From: Acinetobacter sp. TR3
GTDB taxonomy: Bacteria > Pseudomonadota > Gammaproteobacteria > Pseudomonadales > Moraxellaceae
DNA: 64,000 bases
Assembly (NCBI RefSeq): GCF_027105055.1
Contig: NZ_CP114264.1
Span: forward strand, 868,001 to 932,000
Direction: 5' to 3'
In this document: piece by piece, positions 19,557-27,677 of the stretch
Layout of the letters: each line of letters opens with the position of its first letter
Numbering within the stretch: position 1 is the first letter of the stretch
Program-made: the position numbers and the translations under genes
The notes under the pieces: generated by a model
Database searches by the model: none
What the model saw: the letters and a program-made list of their open reading frames with translations, nothing else
Told to the model about the DNA's origin: nothing

Positions 19557-19943
19557 TCATTCGTGATCGTGTTTATGCGTATGAAAATCTTCATTTTTAC
19601 GGAAACGTAGATAATTTTCAAACTGCTCGCAATATTCGTCAAAGTTATCTTCTAACATCATTTGAAATTGTTGCAATAAATAAGACATAACTTGCTCTTT
19701 GGCATCACGCATTTCATTGCCATCTTTAAAATTATTTGCTGCAACCCACGTATTAAAGCGAGCTGTGCCAAATAACATCGCAGCACTCACTTGCGCACGT
19801 AAATCTTCTGGCTTCGGTTGTTGCCCTTTTTGTGGGCGGCAAAACTCATTGGCTTGTTTAATAAATTCATCCGCACGCTCAAAAAATACTGCATTTAAAG
19901 CTTCTTCTTCTGTCACATCAGTGGCATTAATTTTTTGAGACAT
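19557..19943 (-). CDS. DUF3144 family protein
   Basis: The 128-residue protein has the DUF3144 core FFERADEFIKQANEFC and VSAAMLFGTARFNTWVAANN, then an acidic segment and a histidine-rich end (HTHKHDHE) that may bind metal. Its function is unknown. I use the ATG at 19943 rather than 19970 because a GGGA ribosome site stands 8 nt upstream of it and the family starts close to this position. It is divergent from the following hypothetical gene. Confidence 0.85.
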   Translation of the reverse strand: MSQKINATDVTEEEALNAVFFERADEFIKQANEFCRPQKGQQPKPEDLRAQVSAAMLFGTARFNTWVAANNFKDGNEMRDAKEQVMSYLLQQFQMMLEDNFDEYCEQFENYLRFRKNEDFHTHKHDHE

Positions 19944-20047
19944 GATTTTTCCCAACAACAAATAAGACACAATATTATAGACAAAGCCTTGTCGAAACTA
20001 AACCTTTGGCTTAATCTAAAATAGCCTAAGTAATTAGAATAATCACT

Positions 20048-20680
20048 ATGCAAGATGCAATCGCGATTCAAAGTCTTAAAACGGATGTTGCCTTACTACG
20101 CCAACATATTCATCCACCACAATATTTAGAGCATGTCGAAGGTTTGCCGATTTATTATGGTTTAAAGGACGAGGTTGATGAATACTACCGACAATGGCAA
20201 CCTTTGATTGAAAGGGCACAGCAACTCTGTCAGCCCTTTATGGAGGATGGTGTGGTGGATGCCATTCATTTACCGAGCCATCTTAATTTGCCGCTGTTTT
20301 TCTTTCATGTCGATCGTATTCGAATTAATAAAACACGGGCTAAAGAATCTAAGACTTTTCGTGGTGTAGCGGCTTTGCTCGAAAAATGTGGGCAATTTGA
20401 GACCGATCAGATTTTTGCGATGCAGGAATGGTTGGGGAGTGACGATACTGCGGCGTTAGTGGCACATCGTGAGTTTATTGATTTACGGACTTACGTATTT
20501 CAGCATGGGCAAACCGAGTATACGCGCACCCGTTTTTATATGAATGGTATGATTTTAAGTGTCGAGCCACATTTTAAATTGGTGGATGCACGGGATAAGC
20601 CACGTAAGCAGCGTAATGATAGTTATAGTGATCCGATTGCTGATAATGGGACATGGAAGATTTTTGGGAAATATCGGTAA
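20048..20680 (+). CDS. Hypothetical protein (210 aa)
   Basis: I do not recognise the family. The protein is soluble, without signal peptide or membrane segment, and contains a central block LPLFFFHVDRIRINKTRAKES and a conserved-looking C-terminal block TRTRFYMNGMILSVEPHFKL. Codon use and composition match neighbouring housekeeping genes, so it is probably a native conserved gene. It is divergent from the DUF3144 gene and converges on the CYTH-CHAD gene. Confidence 0.75.
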   Translation: MQDAIAIQSLKTDVALLRQHIHPPQYLEHVEGLPIYYGLKDEVDEYYRQWQPLIERAQQLCQPFMEDGVVDAIHLPSHLNLPLFFFHVDRIRINKTRAKESKTFRGVAALLEKCGQFETDQIFAMQEWLGSDDTAALVAHREFIDLRTYVFQHGQTEYTRTRFYMNGMILSVEPHFKLVDARDKPRKQRNDSYSDPIADNGTWKIFGKYR

Positions 20681-20713
20681 GATTTGATAATTTCTTATCA
20701 AGTCAATCTTTTC

Positions 20714-20748
20714 ATCCCCCTCTTTTTCAAAGAGGGGTTAGGGGGGAT
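20714..20748. repeat. C/G-rich palindromic intergenic repeat
   Basis: CCCCTCTTT (20717-20725) and AAAGAGGGG (20729-20737) form a hairpin with a 3-nt loop, and the outer ATCCCCC and GGGGGGAT add a second layer. It contrasts sharply with the low-GC surroundings and looks like a dispersed intergenic palindrome family. It also lies between two convergent genes and could stop transcription. Confidence 0.65.
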
Positions 20749-20777
20749 TTACACTTATCTGTATTTGGGGGCGATTA

Positions 20778-22226
20778 CTACTTCCAAAAAATATCTTTAA
20801 CCGATAAATGCTGTAACTTTTTATTAGCTTTCTTTGCGACATGCGGTTGTTGTGCTTTTACCCAACCTAAAGCAAATAAAAATTGTGATTGTTCTAGTGC
20901 TTGTTTTTCAAAAATCTGTTCCGCCACAAATAGATCATTATAAAAACCTAAATATTCTTGGATTGGTTCTAGTTTATTCAGAAATTGCTGAACCTCTTTT
21001 TCAGGATAAAGCCCTGAAATAAAGTCGATGCAATAACGCAATTGCTTGATATGCTTACGAGTACGATGCTGTTCTTCAATTGCAAGCGTAGAAAACTGAG
21101 CTGCGTCCTCTAAAATTTTGTTAAAAAGCTTGCTCAAACTTTTAGCTACTTGTTTAGATAATTTTGATTTCGACTCATTATCACAATATATCAAACTAAA
21201 TAATGATAAGAATAGCTGTGTTGTTTTAGCTGTACTGAAAAGCTTAGCGATATTGGAATCTATTTCAGCACCAAGCGGAAATTCAAAATCACAGCTTTGT
21301 TTGATCAGCGGAATCACAGAATCCTGAATTGCATCGTGATCACGAGATTGCCCCAAAGCTCTAAAAAGTTCTGCCAATTCATTTTCCCAAGTTGGATCAA
21401 TCTGTGCTGACCAATTTGAAAAATGTTTTAAAGCAGAGCGTAAACGACGCAAACCGACACGCGTTTGATGAATATGATCGGCTTCAGCGACACCATCGGC
21501 AATTGCGGCAGCATTCGGCAATATCTGGTTTAAGGTATTTTCGACGATCAATTTAACTGCTTGTTCGGCGCTAATGTCGGATTCTAAGTTTAGCGGTTTG
21601 GCTTTGGTCGCAGGAGAAACACGTTTGCCAACTGCCAGTAAATTACCGCGTTCTGCTTTGCTACGCACATCAAGCCATAATTGATATTTATCTACCCATG
21701 TCTTGGCAAAATGAATTAAGTCTTGTGCTACACCTTGTTTGAGTTCAAATTCGACTTCACAGATTTTGGCTTGATCGGTTGGGGTACGAATTTCACCATC
21801 ATCTAAACAAACTTCGATCTGCGAGCCTTCAAACTCAAACACATGGAAACTTCGTTGTACATTGGTTTGAAACTGTAATTGTAGCTCAGCAGGCGTATCA
21901 CCTAAAATTTCATGTAGCACCGTTTGAACGGTTCGGTTGTGCTGATAAAGTGATAAATCGAGTTCAGGTTCTTGTTCACATTTACCCAGATAAATATCTT
22001 CTTCAATGCGTTGTAGATGGTTTTTACTGGCGGCTTTAAAGGTTTGTACCCAGTGTTCACCTTCTTGGCGTAAACGGATAGCGACATAGTTTTTGGCAAG
22101 TAAGCGGTCAGCGGTATCATAATATTTGGCTTGGAGCTGAATTTTTTGCGCTTTTTGCTTATTCAGTGTTTGTAAAACGGTTTTTTTCTTAGATTCAGGA
22201 AGTTGAAATTTAAGCTCTATTTCCAT
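20778..22226 (-). CDS. CYTH and CHAD domain protein
   Basis: The N-terminus MEIELKFQLPE is the ExExK signature of CYTH triphosphate tunnel enzymes, which act on inorganic triphosphate or similar. The CYTH part runs to about residue 200. The CHAD domain follows from about residue 215 (VGLRRLRSALKHFSNW, then DHDAIQDSVIPLI and RKHIKQLRYCIDFI), with its conserved histidines and basic residues that bind polyphosphate. The 482-residue two-domain arrangement is common in bacteria. Role in polyphosphate or triphosphate metabolism is inferred from family knowledge. Confidence 0.9.
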   Translation of the reverse strand: MEIELKFQLPESKKKTVLQTLNKQKAQKIQLQAKYYDTADRLLAKNYVAIRLRQEGEHWVQTFKAASKNHLQRIEEDIYLGKCEQEPELDLSLYQHNRTVQTVLHEILGDTPAELQLQFQTNVQRSFHVFEFEGSQIEVCLDDGEIRTPTDQAKICEVEFELKQGVAQDLIHFAKTWVDKYQLWLDVRSKAERGNLLAVGKRVSPATKAKPLNLESDISAEQAVKLIVENTLNQILPNAAAIADGVAEADHIHQTRVGLRRLRSALKHFSNWSAQIDPTWENELAELFRALGQSRDHDAIQDSVIPLIKQSCDFEFPLGAEIDSNIAKLFSTAKTTQLFLSLFSLIYCDNESKSKLSKQVAKSLSKLFNKILEDAAQFSTLAIEEQHRTRKHIKQLRYCIDFISGLYPEKEVQQFLNKLEPIQEYLGFYNDLFVAEQIFEKQALEQSQFLFALGWVKAQQPHVAKKANKKLQHLSVKDIFWK

Positions 22227-22402
22227 GATGTTATGACTCCTGAGCGCAAAGAATGATAAATATAAAATGAGTATAACGGGTTGACCTCAAGAATGATTGT
22301 AAAGTTGTTTTAAGTCTGGATACGATGACACCTAATGACTTTATTTTGTGCAAAAAATGAATTAACGTGTGAACAATCTTGCACGATTAGGATGATCAAG
22401 AA

Positions 22403-22774
22403 ATGAATGCACCAGCCAATATAGCCAAGCCAGTGGAATTTTCATTACCGATTAAAAATTATAATGAATTCTATTATTTCTACCTGACAGAGCATCGTAG
22501 TATCACGAGCCGCCGATTGCATGTCGCAGGCAGTTCTATTGGCTTATATTTCTTTACTAAAGCAATTCGTCAGCGTAAAGCAAAATACTTCGCTTATGGC
22601 TTAGTCTCAGGCTATGCCTGCGCTTGGGTGGGGCATTTTTTCTTTGAACACAATAAACCTGCTAGCTTTAAACAGCCATTTTATAGCTTCATTTCTGACT
22701 GGAAGATGCTGTCGGACGTTGCACGTGGGCGTTTGAGTTTGGTTGATCGTCAATTGGATAAAATTGATTCTTAA
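22403..22774 (+). CDS. DUF962 / Mpo1-like membrane protein
   Basis: The 123-residue protein contains NEFYYFYLTEHRSITSRRLHVAGSSIGLY and WVGHFFFEHNKPASFKQPFYSFISDWKM, the two conserved histidine-containing blocks of the DUF962/Mpo1 family. The yeast member is an Fe2+-dependent fatty acid alpha-dioxygenase. Two hydrophobic segments suggest an inner membrane protein. It stands between the CYTH-CHAD gene (divergent) and the cas locus, and is separated from cas1 by a terminator, so it is not part of the CRISPR operon. Confidence 0.88.
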   Translation: MNAPANIAKPVEFSLPIKNYNEFYYFYLTEHRSITSRRLHVAGSSIGLYFFTKAIRQRKAKYFAYGLVSGYACAWVGHFFFEHNKPASFKQPFYSFISDWKMLSDVARGRLSLVDRQLDKIDS

Positions 22775-22816
22775 AAAATATTTTTCTTTAATACGATAAA
22801 CGACATCTACTGTCGC

Positions 22817-22839
22817 AAAGCTGCTTCGGCAGCTTTTTT
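22817..22839 (+). terminator. Intrinsic terminator before cas1
   Basis: AAAGCTGC-TTCG-GCAGCTTT is a tetraloop hairpin followed by a T run. It insulates cas1 from the Mpo1-like gene. Confidence 0.92.
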
Positions 22840-22888
22840 ATTACCAATTGTTCAAGTAAGATAAGAAAAAATAAGAGAAATCATAACA

Positions 22889-23839
22889 ATGGAACAACTT
22901 AATCCTTCCGATTTAAAAGCAATTCTTCATTCGAAGCGTGCAAATGTTTATTACCTTGAACATGCACGTGTCATGCAAAAAGATGGTCGAGTTTTATATC
23001 TCACAGAAGCCAAAAATGAAAACCAATATTGGAATATTCCAATCGCCAATACCACCGTCATTTTATTGGGTACAGGCACATCCATTACCCAAGCGGCAAT
23101 GCGGATGCTCGCCAGTGCAGGAGTATTGGTCGGTTTTACAGGCGGCGGTAGAACGCCTTTATTTATGGGGAGCGAAATTGAATGGATGATGCCACAAAGT
23201 GAATATCGCCCTACGGAATATATGCAGGGGTGGATGAGCTTTTGGTTTGATGAGGCGAAACGTTTAGAGGTCGCAAAACAATTTCAGTTCGCTCGTATCG
23301 AATTTATCCGTAAAGTTTGGGCTAAAGATCGAGATTTACAAGCAGAAGGTTTTTATCTGGATGACCAAGATATCACCCAAGCGTTAACAGGATTTGAAAA
23401 GAAAATTCCGCATCAAAGCAAAGTTGGTGATTTGTTGCTTGCTGAAGCACAAATGACCAAGCAACTTTATAAGATTACGGCCACACGTTGCAAACTTAGT
23501 TTTGAGCGCAATCCTGAGCAGGGAGATTTAGCCAATAACTTTTTGAATCATGGTAATTATCTCGCCTATGGTTTAGCCGCAACCACGCTTTGGGTGTTAG
23601 GTATTTCTCATTCATTTGCAGTGATGCACGGTAAAACTCGGCGTGGTGCTTTGGTGTTTGATATAGCGGATTTAATTAAGGATGCAGTAGTTTTACCTTG
23701 GGCATTTATTTGTGCCAAAGAGGGTCTGGCTGAGCAAGAGTTTAGACAGCAGTTACTACAAAAATTTACTGAATATCGCTGTTTGGATTGGATGTTTGAT
23801 CAGGTGAAAGAAAAATCAATTATAAGTAATACATTATAG
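22889..23839 (+). CDS. cas1: Type I-F CRISPR-associated endonuclease Cas1
   Basis: The 316-residue protein is Cas1 of the I-F subtype. It begins SDLKAILHSKRANVYYLEH. The catalytic part includes FLNHGNYLAYGLAATTLWVLG, ISHSFAVMHGKTRRGALVFDIADLIKD with the metal-binding His and Asp, and EGLAEQEFRQQLL. Cas1 pairs with the Cas2 domain of Cas2-3 to integrate new spacers at the leader end. It is the first gene of the cas cluster but is split from cas2-3 by 449 bp that contain a DUF2188 gene and a crRNA-like element. Its last codons overlap a predicted Cascade target site. Confidence 0.97.
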   Translation: MEQLNPSDLKAILHSKRANVYYLEHARVMQKDGRVLYLTEAKNENQYWNIPIANTTVILLGTGTSITQAAMRMLASAGVLVGFTGGGRTPLFMGSEIEWMMPQSEYRPTEYMQGWMSFWFDEAKRLEVAKQFQFARIEFIRKVWAKDRDLQAEGFYLDDQDITQALTGFEKKIPHQSKVGDLLLAEAQMTKQLYKITATRCKLSFERNPEQGDLANNFLNHGNYLAYGLAATTLWVLGISHSFAVMHGKTRRGALVFDIADLIKDAVVLPWAFICAKEGLAEQEFRQQLLQKFTEYRCLDWMFDQVKEKSIISNTL

Positions 23840-23840
23840 G
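23821..23840 (-). promoter_or_regulatory. Predicted Cascade target site (PAM plus 18-nt partial protospacer) for the crRNA-like element
   Basis: On the minus strand the sequence is CC (PAM, 23840-23839) followed by TATAATGTATTACTTATA (23838 down to 23821). The guide at 24171-24188 matches 15 of these 18 positions; mismatches are at guide positions 6, 12 and 16. Positions 6 and 12 are those that flip out of the type I guide-target duplex and need not match. The site overlaps the cas1 stop codon and its PAM side lies 1 bp from the -35 box of the DUF2188 promoter. The match was found by hand; its meaning is inference. Confidence 0.72.
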
Positions 23841-23841
23841 T

Positions 23842-23870
23842 TTGATTTTTAAAATTGGTTGTTTTATACT
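23842..23870 (+). promoter_or_regulatory. Sigma-70 promoter of the DUF2188 gene
   Basis: TTGATT (23842-23847) and TATACT (23865-23870) are separated by 17 bp, a near-consensus arrangement. Start of transcription would be near 23877, about 36 nt before the DUF2188 ATG. It is the first promoter downstream of cas1 and could also contribute transcription to cas2-3 and csy1-4. Confidence 0.7.
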
Positions 23871-23912
23871 CATTAATGGAACAAATTCTGTTCTATTTTT
23901 GAGAGGTCGATT

Positions 23913-24140
23913 ATGTCTACAAAATCAACACATGTTGTACCGAATAAAGATGGTGGGTGGGATGTTAAACAAAGTGGAGGAAAACGGTCTTCAGGACATT
24001 TTGATACTAAAAAAGAAGCTACTGATAGGGCTAGAAAGCTTAGCCAAAATCAAAATACTGAATTAGTCATTCACAATAAAGATGGCAAGATTTCACAAAA
24101 AGACAGTCATGGAAATGATACATGTCCACCTGAGGGTTAA
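23913..24140 (+). CDS. DUF2188 protein inside the cas locus; candidate CreT-like product
   Basis: The 75-residue protein (THVVPNKDGGWDVKQSGGKR, then SGHFDTKKEATDRARKLS) matches the DUF2188 family, small basic proteins of unknown function. It has a strong ribosome site (GAGAGG, 6 nt spacing) and its own near-consensus promoter. DUF2188 is not a standard Cas protein, and its position between cas1 and cas2-3 interrupts the usual I-F gene order. Just upstream is a site matching the guide of a crRNA-like element that lies just downstream. By analogy with CRISPR-regulated toxin-antitoxin units this gene could be the repressed toxin. Toxicity is not shown by the sequence; an anti-CRISPR, regulator or passenger role is also possible. 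Confidence 0.8.
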   Translation: MSTKSTHVVPNKDGGWDVKQSGGKRSSGHFDTKKEATDRARKLSQNQNTELVIHNKDGKISQKDSHGNDTCPPEG

Positions 24141-24160
24141 ATCTGCTTAATTTTGAAAGT

Positions 24161-24224
24161 AGCTTAGAAATATAAAGTATTCCTTTTATAAGGTGAGTTT
24201 ACTGCCATATAGGCAGCTTAATTA
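24161..24224 (+). ncRNA. crRNA-like guide element (degenerate mini-CRISPR, CreA/CreR-like)
   Basis: AGCTTAGAAA at 24161-24170 equals the last 10 nt of the array repeat and contains the complete 8-nt crRNA 5' handle (CTTAGAAA, 24163-24170). A 26-nt guide follows (24171-24196). Then 24197-24224 matches the array repeat at 23 of 28 positions and keeps the Cas6f hairpin CTGCC-ATATA-GGCAG (24202-24216) with the G after which Cas6f cuts. The processed product would be 8+26+20 = 54 nt, one 6-nt segment shorter than the 60-nt array crRNAs. The rest of the upstream repeat is eroded. Sequence facts are direct; transcription and function are inferred. Confidence 0.75.
24164..24192 (+). promoter_or_regulatory. 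Weak candidate promoter for cas2-3 inside the crRNA-like element
   Basis: TTAGAA (24164-24169), 17 bp, then TATAAG (24187-24192). The -35 is poor. If used, the cas2-3 mRNA would start near 24199, at the very base of the Cas6f hairpin. Transcription from the DUF2188 promoter is the alternative. Confidence 0.35.
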
Positions 24225-24288
24225 AAATTTTATGTTGAATTATTTACGGATGGTTCAACACAACTTATATCAGATGAGGAAAATAATA

Positions 24289-27200
24289 ATGATCGTCACC
24301 TTTATCTCTCAGTGTGAAAAGAAAGCGATTCCTCGAACTCGCCGTGTACTCGATGCTTTTGCGGATCGAATTGGTGACAATACATGGCAAACAGTCATTA
24401 CCGAAGATGGTTTGATTGCTGTTAAAAAATTATTGAGAAAGACTGTCACCAAAAGTACGGCAGTGAGTTGTCACTGGATACGTGGTCGTCGTAGAAGTGA
24501 GTTGCTGTGGGTCGTTGGAAATCGGAATAAGTTTAATACGCAGGGGATTGTGCCTGTGAATACCACGAAGAAAAAATTAGATCAAAATAAATGGGAAAAT
24601 GACTGGCATTATTTACCTCTGATTAAAGCGTTGGTTGCCGTGTCCGCATTACTTCATGATTGGGGCAAAGCAACGCTTTTATTTCAGCAGAAACTCCTCA
24701 GTAAAAATAACCAATTCAAAGGCGATCCTTTACGGCATGAATGGATTTCTTGTCTTTTGCTCAATGCATTGGTTCAATCATCGGGCGATATTGAAACTGA
24801 TGAAGCATGGCTCAATTTATTTATCAGTCAAAGTTGGAATGAAGAGGTACTCAAACAAACGATTATAAAAAACTCAGATCAATCAAAAGTTTTAGATCAA
24901 CTTCCACCCTTAGCGCAGTTGGTCGCATGGTTGATCGTTTCACATCATCGGTTACCCAATTTAAAAAGTGAAGAAGAATATAAGAAATATGGCAGTGAAG
25001 ATGTTTCATATATAAATAACTTATTTGAATTGATCAAAGCAGATTGGGGTTACCAAAATAAATTTGAGGAAAAAGAATATCAACAACGCCTTAAATTGTG
25101 TTTTGAGTTTAAACAAGGTTTGTTGACTCAGTCATCTGAATGGAATAAACAAATTAAAAAATGGTCAACACGTTTATTACAGGAGTCTCAAGCATCTCAA
25201 CAGATATTTGTGGATGGTAGTTGGCGAGTGATTTTACATCATGCCAGATTGTGTCTTATGTTAGGTGATCACTATTATTCATCTTGTGAGGCGGATAAAA
25301 CGTGGAAAACCAATTTATCACTCGTTGCAAATACTGACCCAAAAACGAAACAAGCCAAACAATTTTTAGATGAACATTTAGTACGGGTCAGTGACAATGC
25401 GATGCGAGTCGCTCAGTCTTTAAGTCGCTTAGCCGATGACATGGAACCCGCTTATGATATTCAAAAATTAAAAAAGAAAAGTCCTCAAGGTTTTGAATGG
25501 CAAGATCAGGCAGTGAAAGGAATACAACAATTTATTCAAAAAAATGAGGGGATGGAGAAACAAGGTTGGTTTATTGTCAATATGGCGAGTACGGGTAAGG
25601 GTAAAACGATTGCTAATGCTAAAATTATGCAAGCTCTATCCAAAGATGGGCAATCATTACGCTATATCTTAGCTTTAGGGCTCAGAACATTAACTTTACA
25701 AACAGGCGATTCATATCGTCATGATATTGGTTTGAGCAATGATGAGCTTGCTGTTTTAATTGGTTCAAAAGTTGTTCAGGAATTACATCATCAAAATATA
25801 AAAAATACTCAGCCAGATGAAGTCATTATTGAGGAAATAGGTTCAGAGTCATTAGAAGAACTATTAGACAATGAACTTGATTATGAGGCTATGCCTCAAG
25901 CAGAGTTTATGAATGCTTTATTTCCAAAGCATCAGGAACAACGTAATAAAGCTTTTTTATATAAACCTGTTTTAGCTTGTACCATTGACCATATGATGGC
26001 AGCCACTGAAACCAAACGTGGTGGAAAATATATTTTACCCAGTTTAAGGCTTTCTTCGTCTGATTTAGTCATTGATGAAGTTGATGATTTTAACGGTCAA
26101 GACTTAATTGCGATTGCTCGACTGGTACATTTGGCAGGGATGCTAGGGCGAAAAGTGATGATTTCCTCGGCAACCATTCCACCTGCATTAGCTGAGGGTT
26201 TCTTTAATGCGTATCAGCAAGGTTGGTCATTGTATTGTGCGTTTAAGAAACTTAAAAATACCAATATTGCTGCAATGTGGGTCGATGAATTTAAAACCAA
26301 GACTCAAATGATTGATGCAAGAAAATCAAAAGAAACAATACAGCAATATAAGAATGTACATGATCAATTTATTGAACTTCGTACAACTGCATTAAGTCAG
26401 CAAATCGTAAAACATAGAGCTTACATTATAGATTGTGCTGATCTTGTTGCAGAAAAAGAAGTACAACGTTTAGATCAAAGTTTACAGTCGCAATATTTTG
26501 AACGAATTAAGCAGAATGCTGAAAAATTGCATCTAAATCATTACAGCATCGATATTAAGACAGGCAAAAAAGTTTCTTTTGGTGTGGTACGCATAGCGAA
26601 TATTTCGCCATGTGTCGCGCTCACTCAATATCTATTAAATGCCGAGTGGTCACAAGGAATTGCACCTCGTGTCATGGCATATCATAGTCGTCAAGTTTTG
26701 CTATTACGTAGTGAGCAGGAGCGACATTTAGATCAGGTTTTGAAGCGCAAAGAAAAAGTAGGAGAGCAGGCGACTGCATTTTCAGAAAATGTGATTCGAC
26801 AGCATTTAGATTCAACAGAGCATGAACATGTTATTTTTATCTTGGTTGCTACGCCTGTAGAGGAAGTTGGTCGAGATCATGATTTTGATTGGGCAATTGT
26901 AGAGCCATCCTCTTATCGCTCTATCATCCAACTTGCTGGGCGGGTATTACGGCATCGAAAACTGGAACAGGATATTCAAAAACCGAATATTGCTTTAATG
27001 CAATATAATTTGAAAGGAGTACGAAAGGCGAAAGTCGCATTTGAAAAGCCAGGTTTTGAAATGAATAATGATAAATTCAAATTACAGACCAAAGATCTAA
27101 AAGAATTACTCGATATTTCAAATGTTGATTTTAATATTAATGCCGTTCCACGTATTCAGGCAAATCAACCCTTACAAGCTATAAAAAAATTGGCAGATCT

Positions 27201-27663
27201 TGAACATGCTGTCATGGCAGATGCTTTAACTTCATATAATAAAGTAGGTGCGAAGCCCCTGAATGCGTGGTTGACTCAAAACTGGTTTTTAACGGCTTTA
27301 CCTCAGAGATTTACGCCTTTTAGACAAAGTTCACCTAATATTCAGCTTTTTGCAGTGTTAAAAAATCATAAGCTTGTATTTTGTGTAAAAGATGATTTTG
27401 GAAAATATATTGATCGTAATGGCTTTTATAATATTCATCACATTCAATTAAATGAATTAGAGCAACAAAGATTATGGTTAAATCGAAATTATTACGACAT
27501 TTTGTGTCGTTTTGCTCTTGATAAAGTGAGTGGAAATGAGGATATTGAAGAAAAGATAGAAATATTATCAGAACGCTATGGGGAAATTATGTTACCTGAA
27601 TATGATGAGAATAAAAGACTTGTTTATTCAGAACAATTTGGACTTGTAGTTTTAGATAAATAA
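24289..27663 (+). CDS. cas3: Type I-F Cas2-Cas3 fusion (nuclease-helicase)
   Basis: The protein has 1124 residues. An N-terminal Cas2-like domain (MIVTFISQCEKKAIPRTRRVLDAF, about residues 1-95) is followed by an HD nuclease domain with HD at 123-124 (LLHDWGKA) and further histidines. The superfamily 2 helicase has STGKGKT near 433-440 and the DEVD box near 596-599, then a C-terminal helicase half (EEVGRDHDFDWAIVEPSS, QLAGRVLRHRK). It is recruited by Csy complex to degrade target DNA and takes part in adaptation with Cas1. I start it at 24289, not 24232, because ATGAGGA gives a ribosome site there and the Cas2 domain begins MIVTF. Confidence 0.97.
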   Translation: MIVTFISQCEKKAIPRTRRVLDAFADRIGDNTWQTVITEDGLIAVKKLLRKTVTKSTAVSCHWIRGRRRSELLWVVGNRNKFNTQGIVPVNTTKKKLDQNKWENDWHYLPLIKALVAVSALLHDWGKATLLFQQKLLSKNNQFKGDPLRHEWISCLLLNALVQSSGDIETDEAWLNLFISQSWNEEVLKQTIIKNSDQSKVLDQLPPLAQLVAWLIVSHHRLPNLKSEEEYKKYGSEDVSYINNLFELIKADWGYQNKFEEKEYQQRLKLCFEFKQGLLTQSSEWNKQIKKWSTRLLQESQASQQIFVDGSWRVILHHARLCLMLGDHYYSSCEADKTWKTNLSLVANTDPKTKQAKQFLDEHLVRVSDNAMRVAQSLSRLADDMEPAYDIQKLKKKSPQGFEWQDQAVKGIQQFIQKNEGMEKQGWFIVNMASTGKGKTIANAKIMQALSKDGQSLRYILALGLRTLTLQTGDSYRHDIGLSNDELAVLIGSKVVQELHHQNIKNTQPDEVIIEEIGSESLEELLDNELDYEAMPQAEFMNALFPKHQEQRNKAFLYKPVLACTIDHMMAATETKRGGKYILPSLRLSSSDLVIDEVDDFNGQDLIAIARLVHLAGMLGRKVMISSATIPPALAEGFFNAYQQGWSLYCAFKKLKNTNIAAMWVDEFKTKTQMIDARKSKETIQQYKNVHDQFIELRTTALSQQIVKHRAYIIDCADLVAEKEVQRLDQSLQSQYFERIKQNAEKLHLNHYSIDIKTGKKVSFGVVRIANISPCVALTQYLLNAEWSQGIAPRVMAYHSRQVLLLRSEQERHLDQVLKRKEKVGEQATAFSENVIRQHLDSTEHEHVIFILVATPVEEVGRDHDFDWAIVEPSSYRSIIQLAGRVLRHRKLEQDIQKPNIALMQYNLKGVRKAKVAFEKPGFEMNNDKFKLQTKDLKELLDISNVDFNINAVPRIQANQPLQAIKKLADLEHAVMADALTSYNKVGAKPLNAWLTQNWFLTALPQRFTPFRQSSPNIQLFAVLKNHKLVFCVKDDFGKYIDRNGFYNIHHIQLNELEQQRLWLNRNYYDILCRFALDKVSGNEDIEEKIEILSERYGEIMLPEYDENKRLVYSEQFGLVVLDK

Positions 27664-27677
27664 TAAATGGGGGAAAT

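Noticed and set aside
23842..24066. 74-codon plus-strand frame overlapping the DUF2188 gene
   Set aside because: It would start at a TTG inside the -35 box, upstream of the predicted transcript start, and has no family likeness; the DUF2188 frame has the ribosome site.
24141..24160. Complete upstream repeat of the crRNA-like element
   Set aside because: Only the last 10 nt match clearly; the hairpin part is eroded (CTGC and GTAG can pair only weakly), so I do not call a full repeat.
24232..24288. N-terminal extension of cas2-3 from 24232
   Set aside because: The Cas2 domain begins at MIVTF (24289), which has the ribosome site; the extension is leader.
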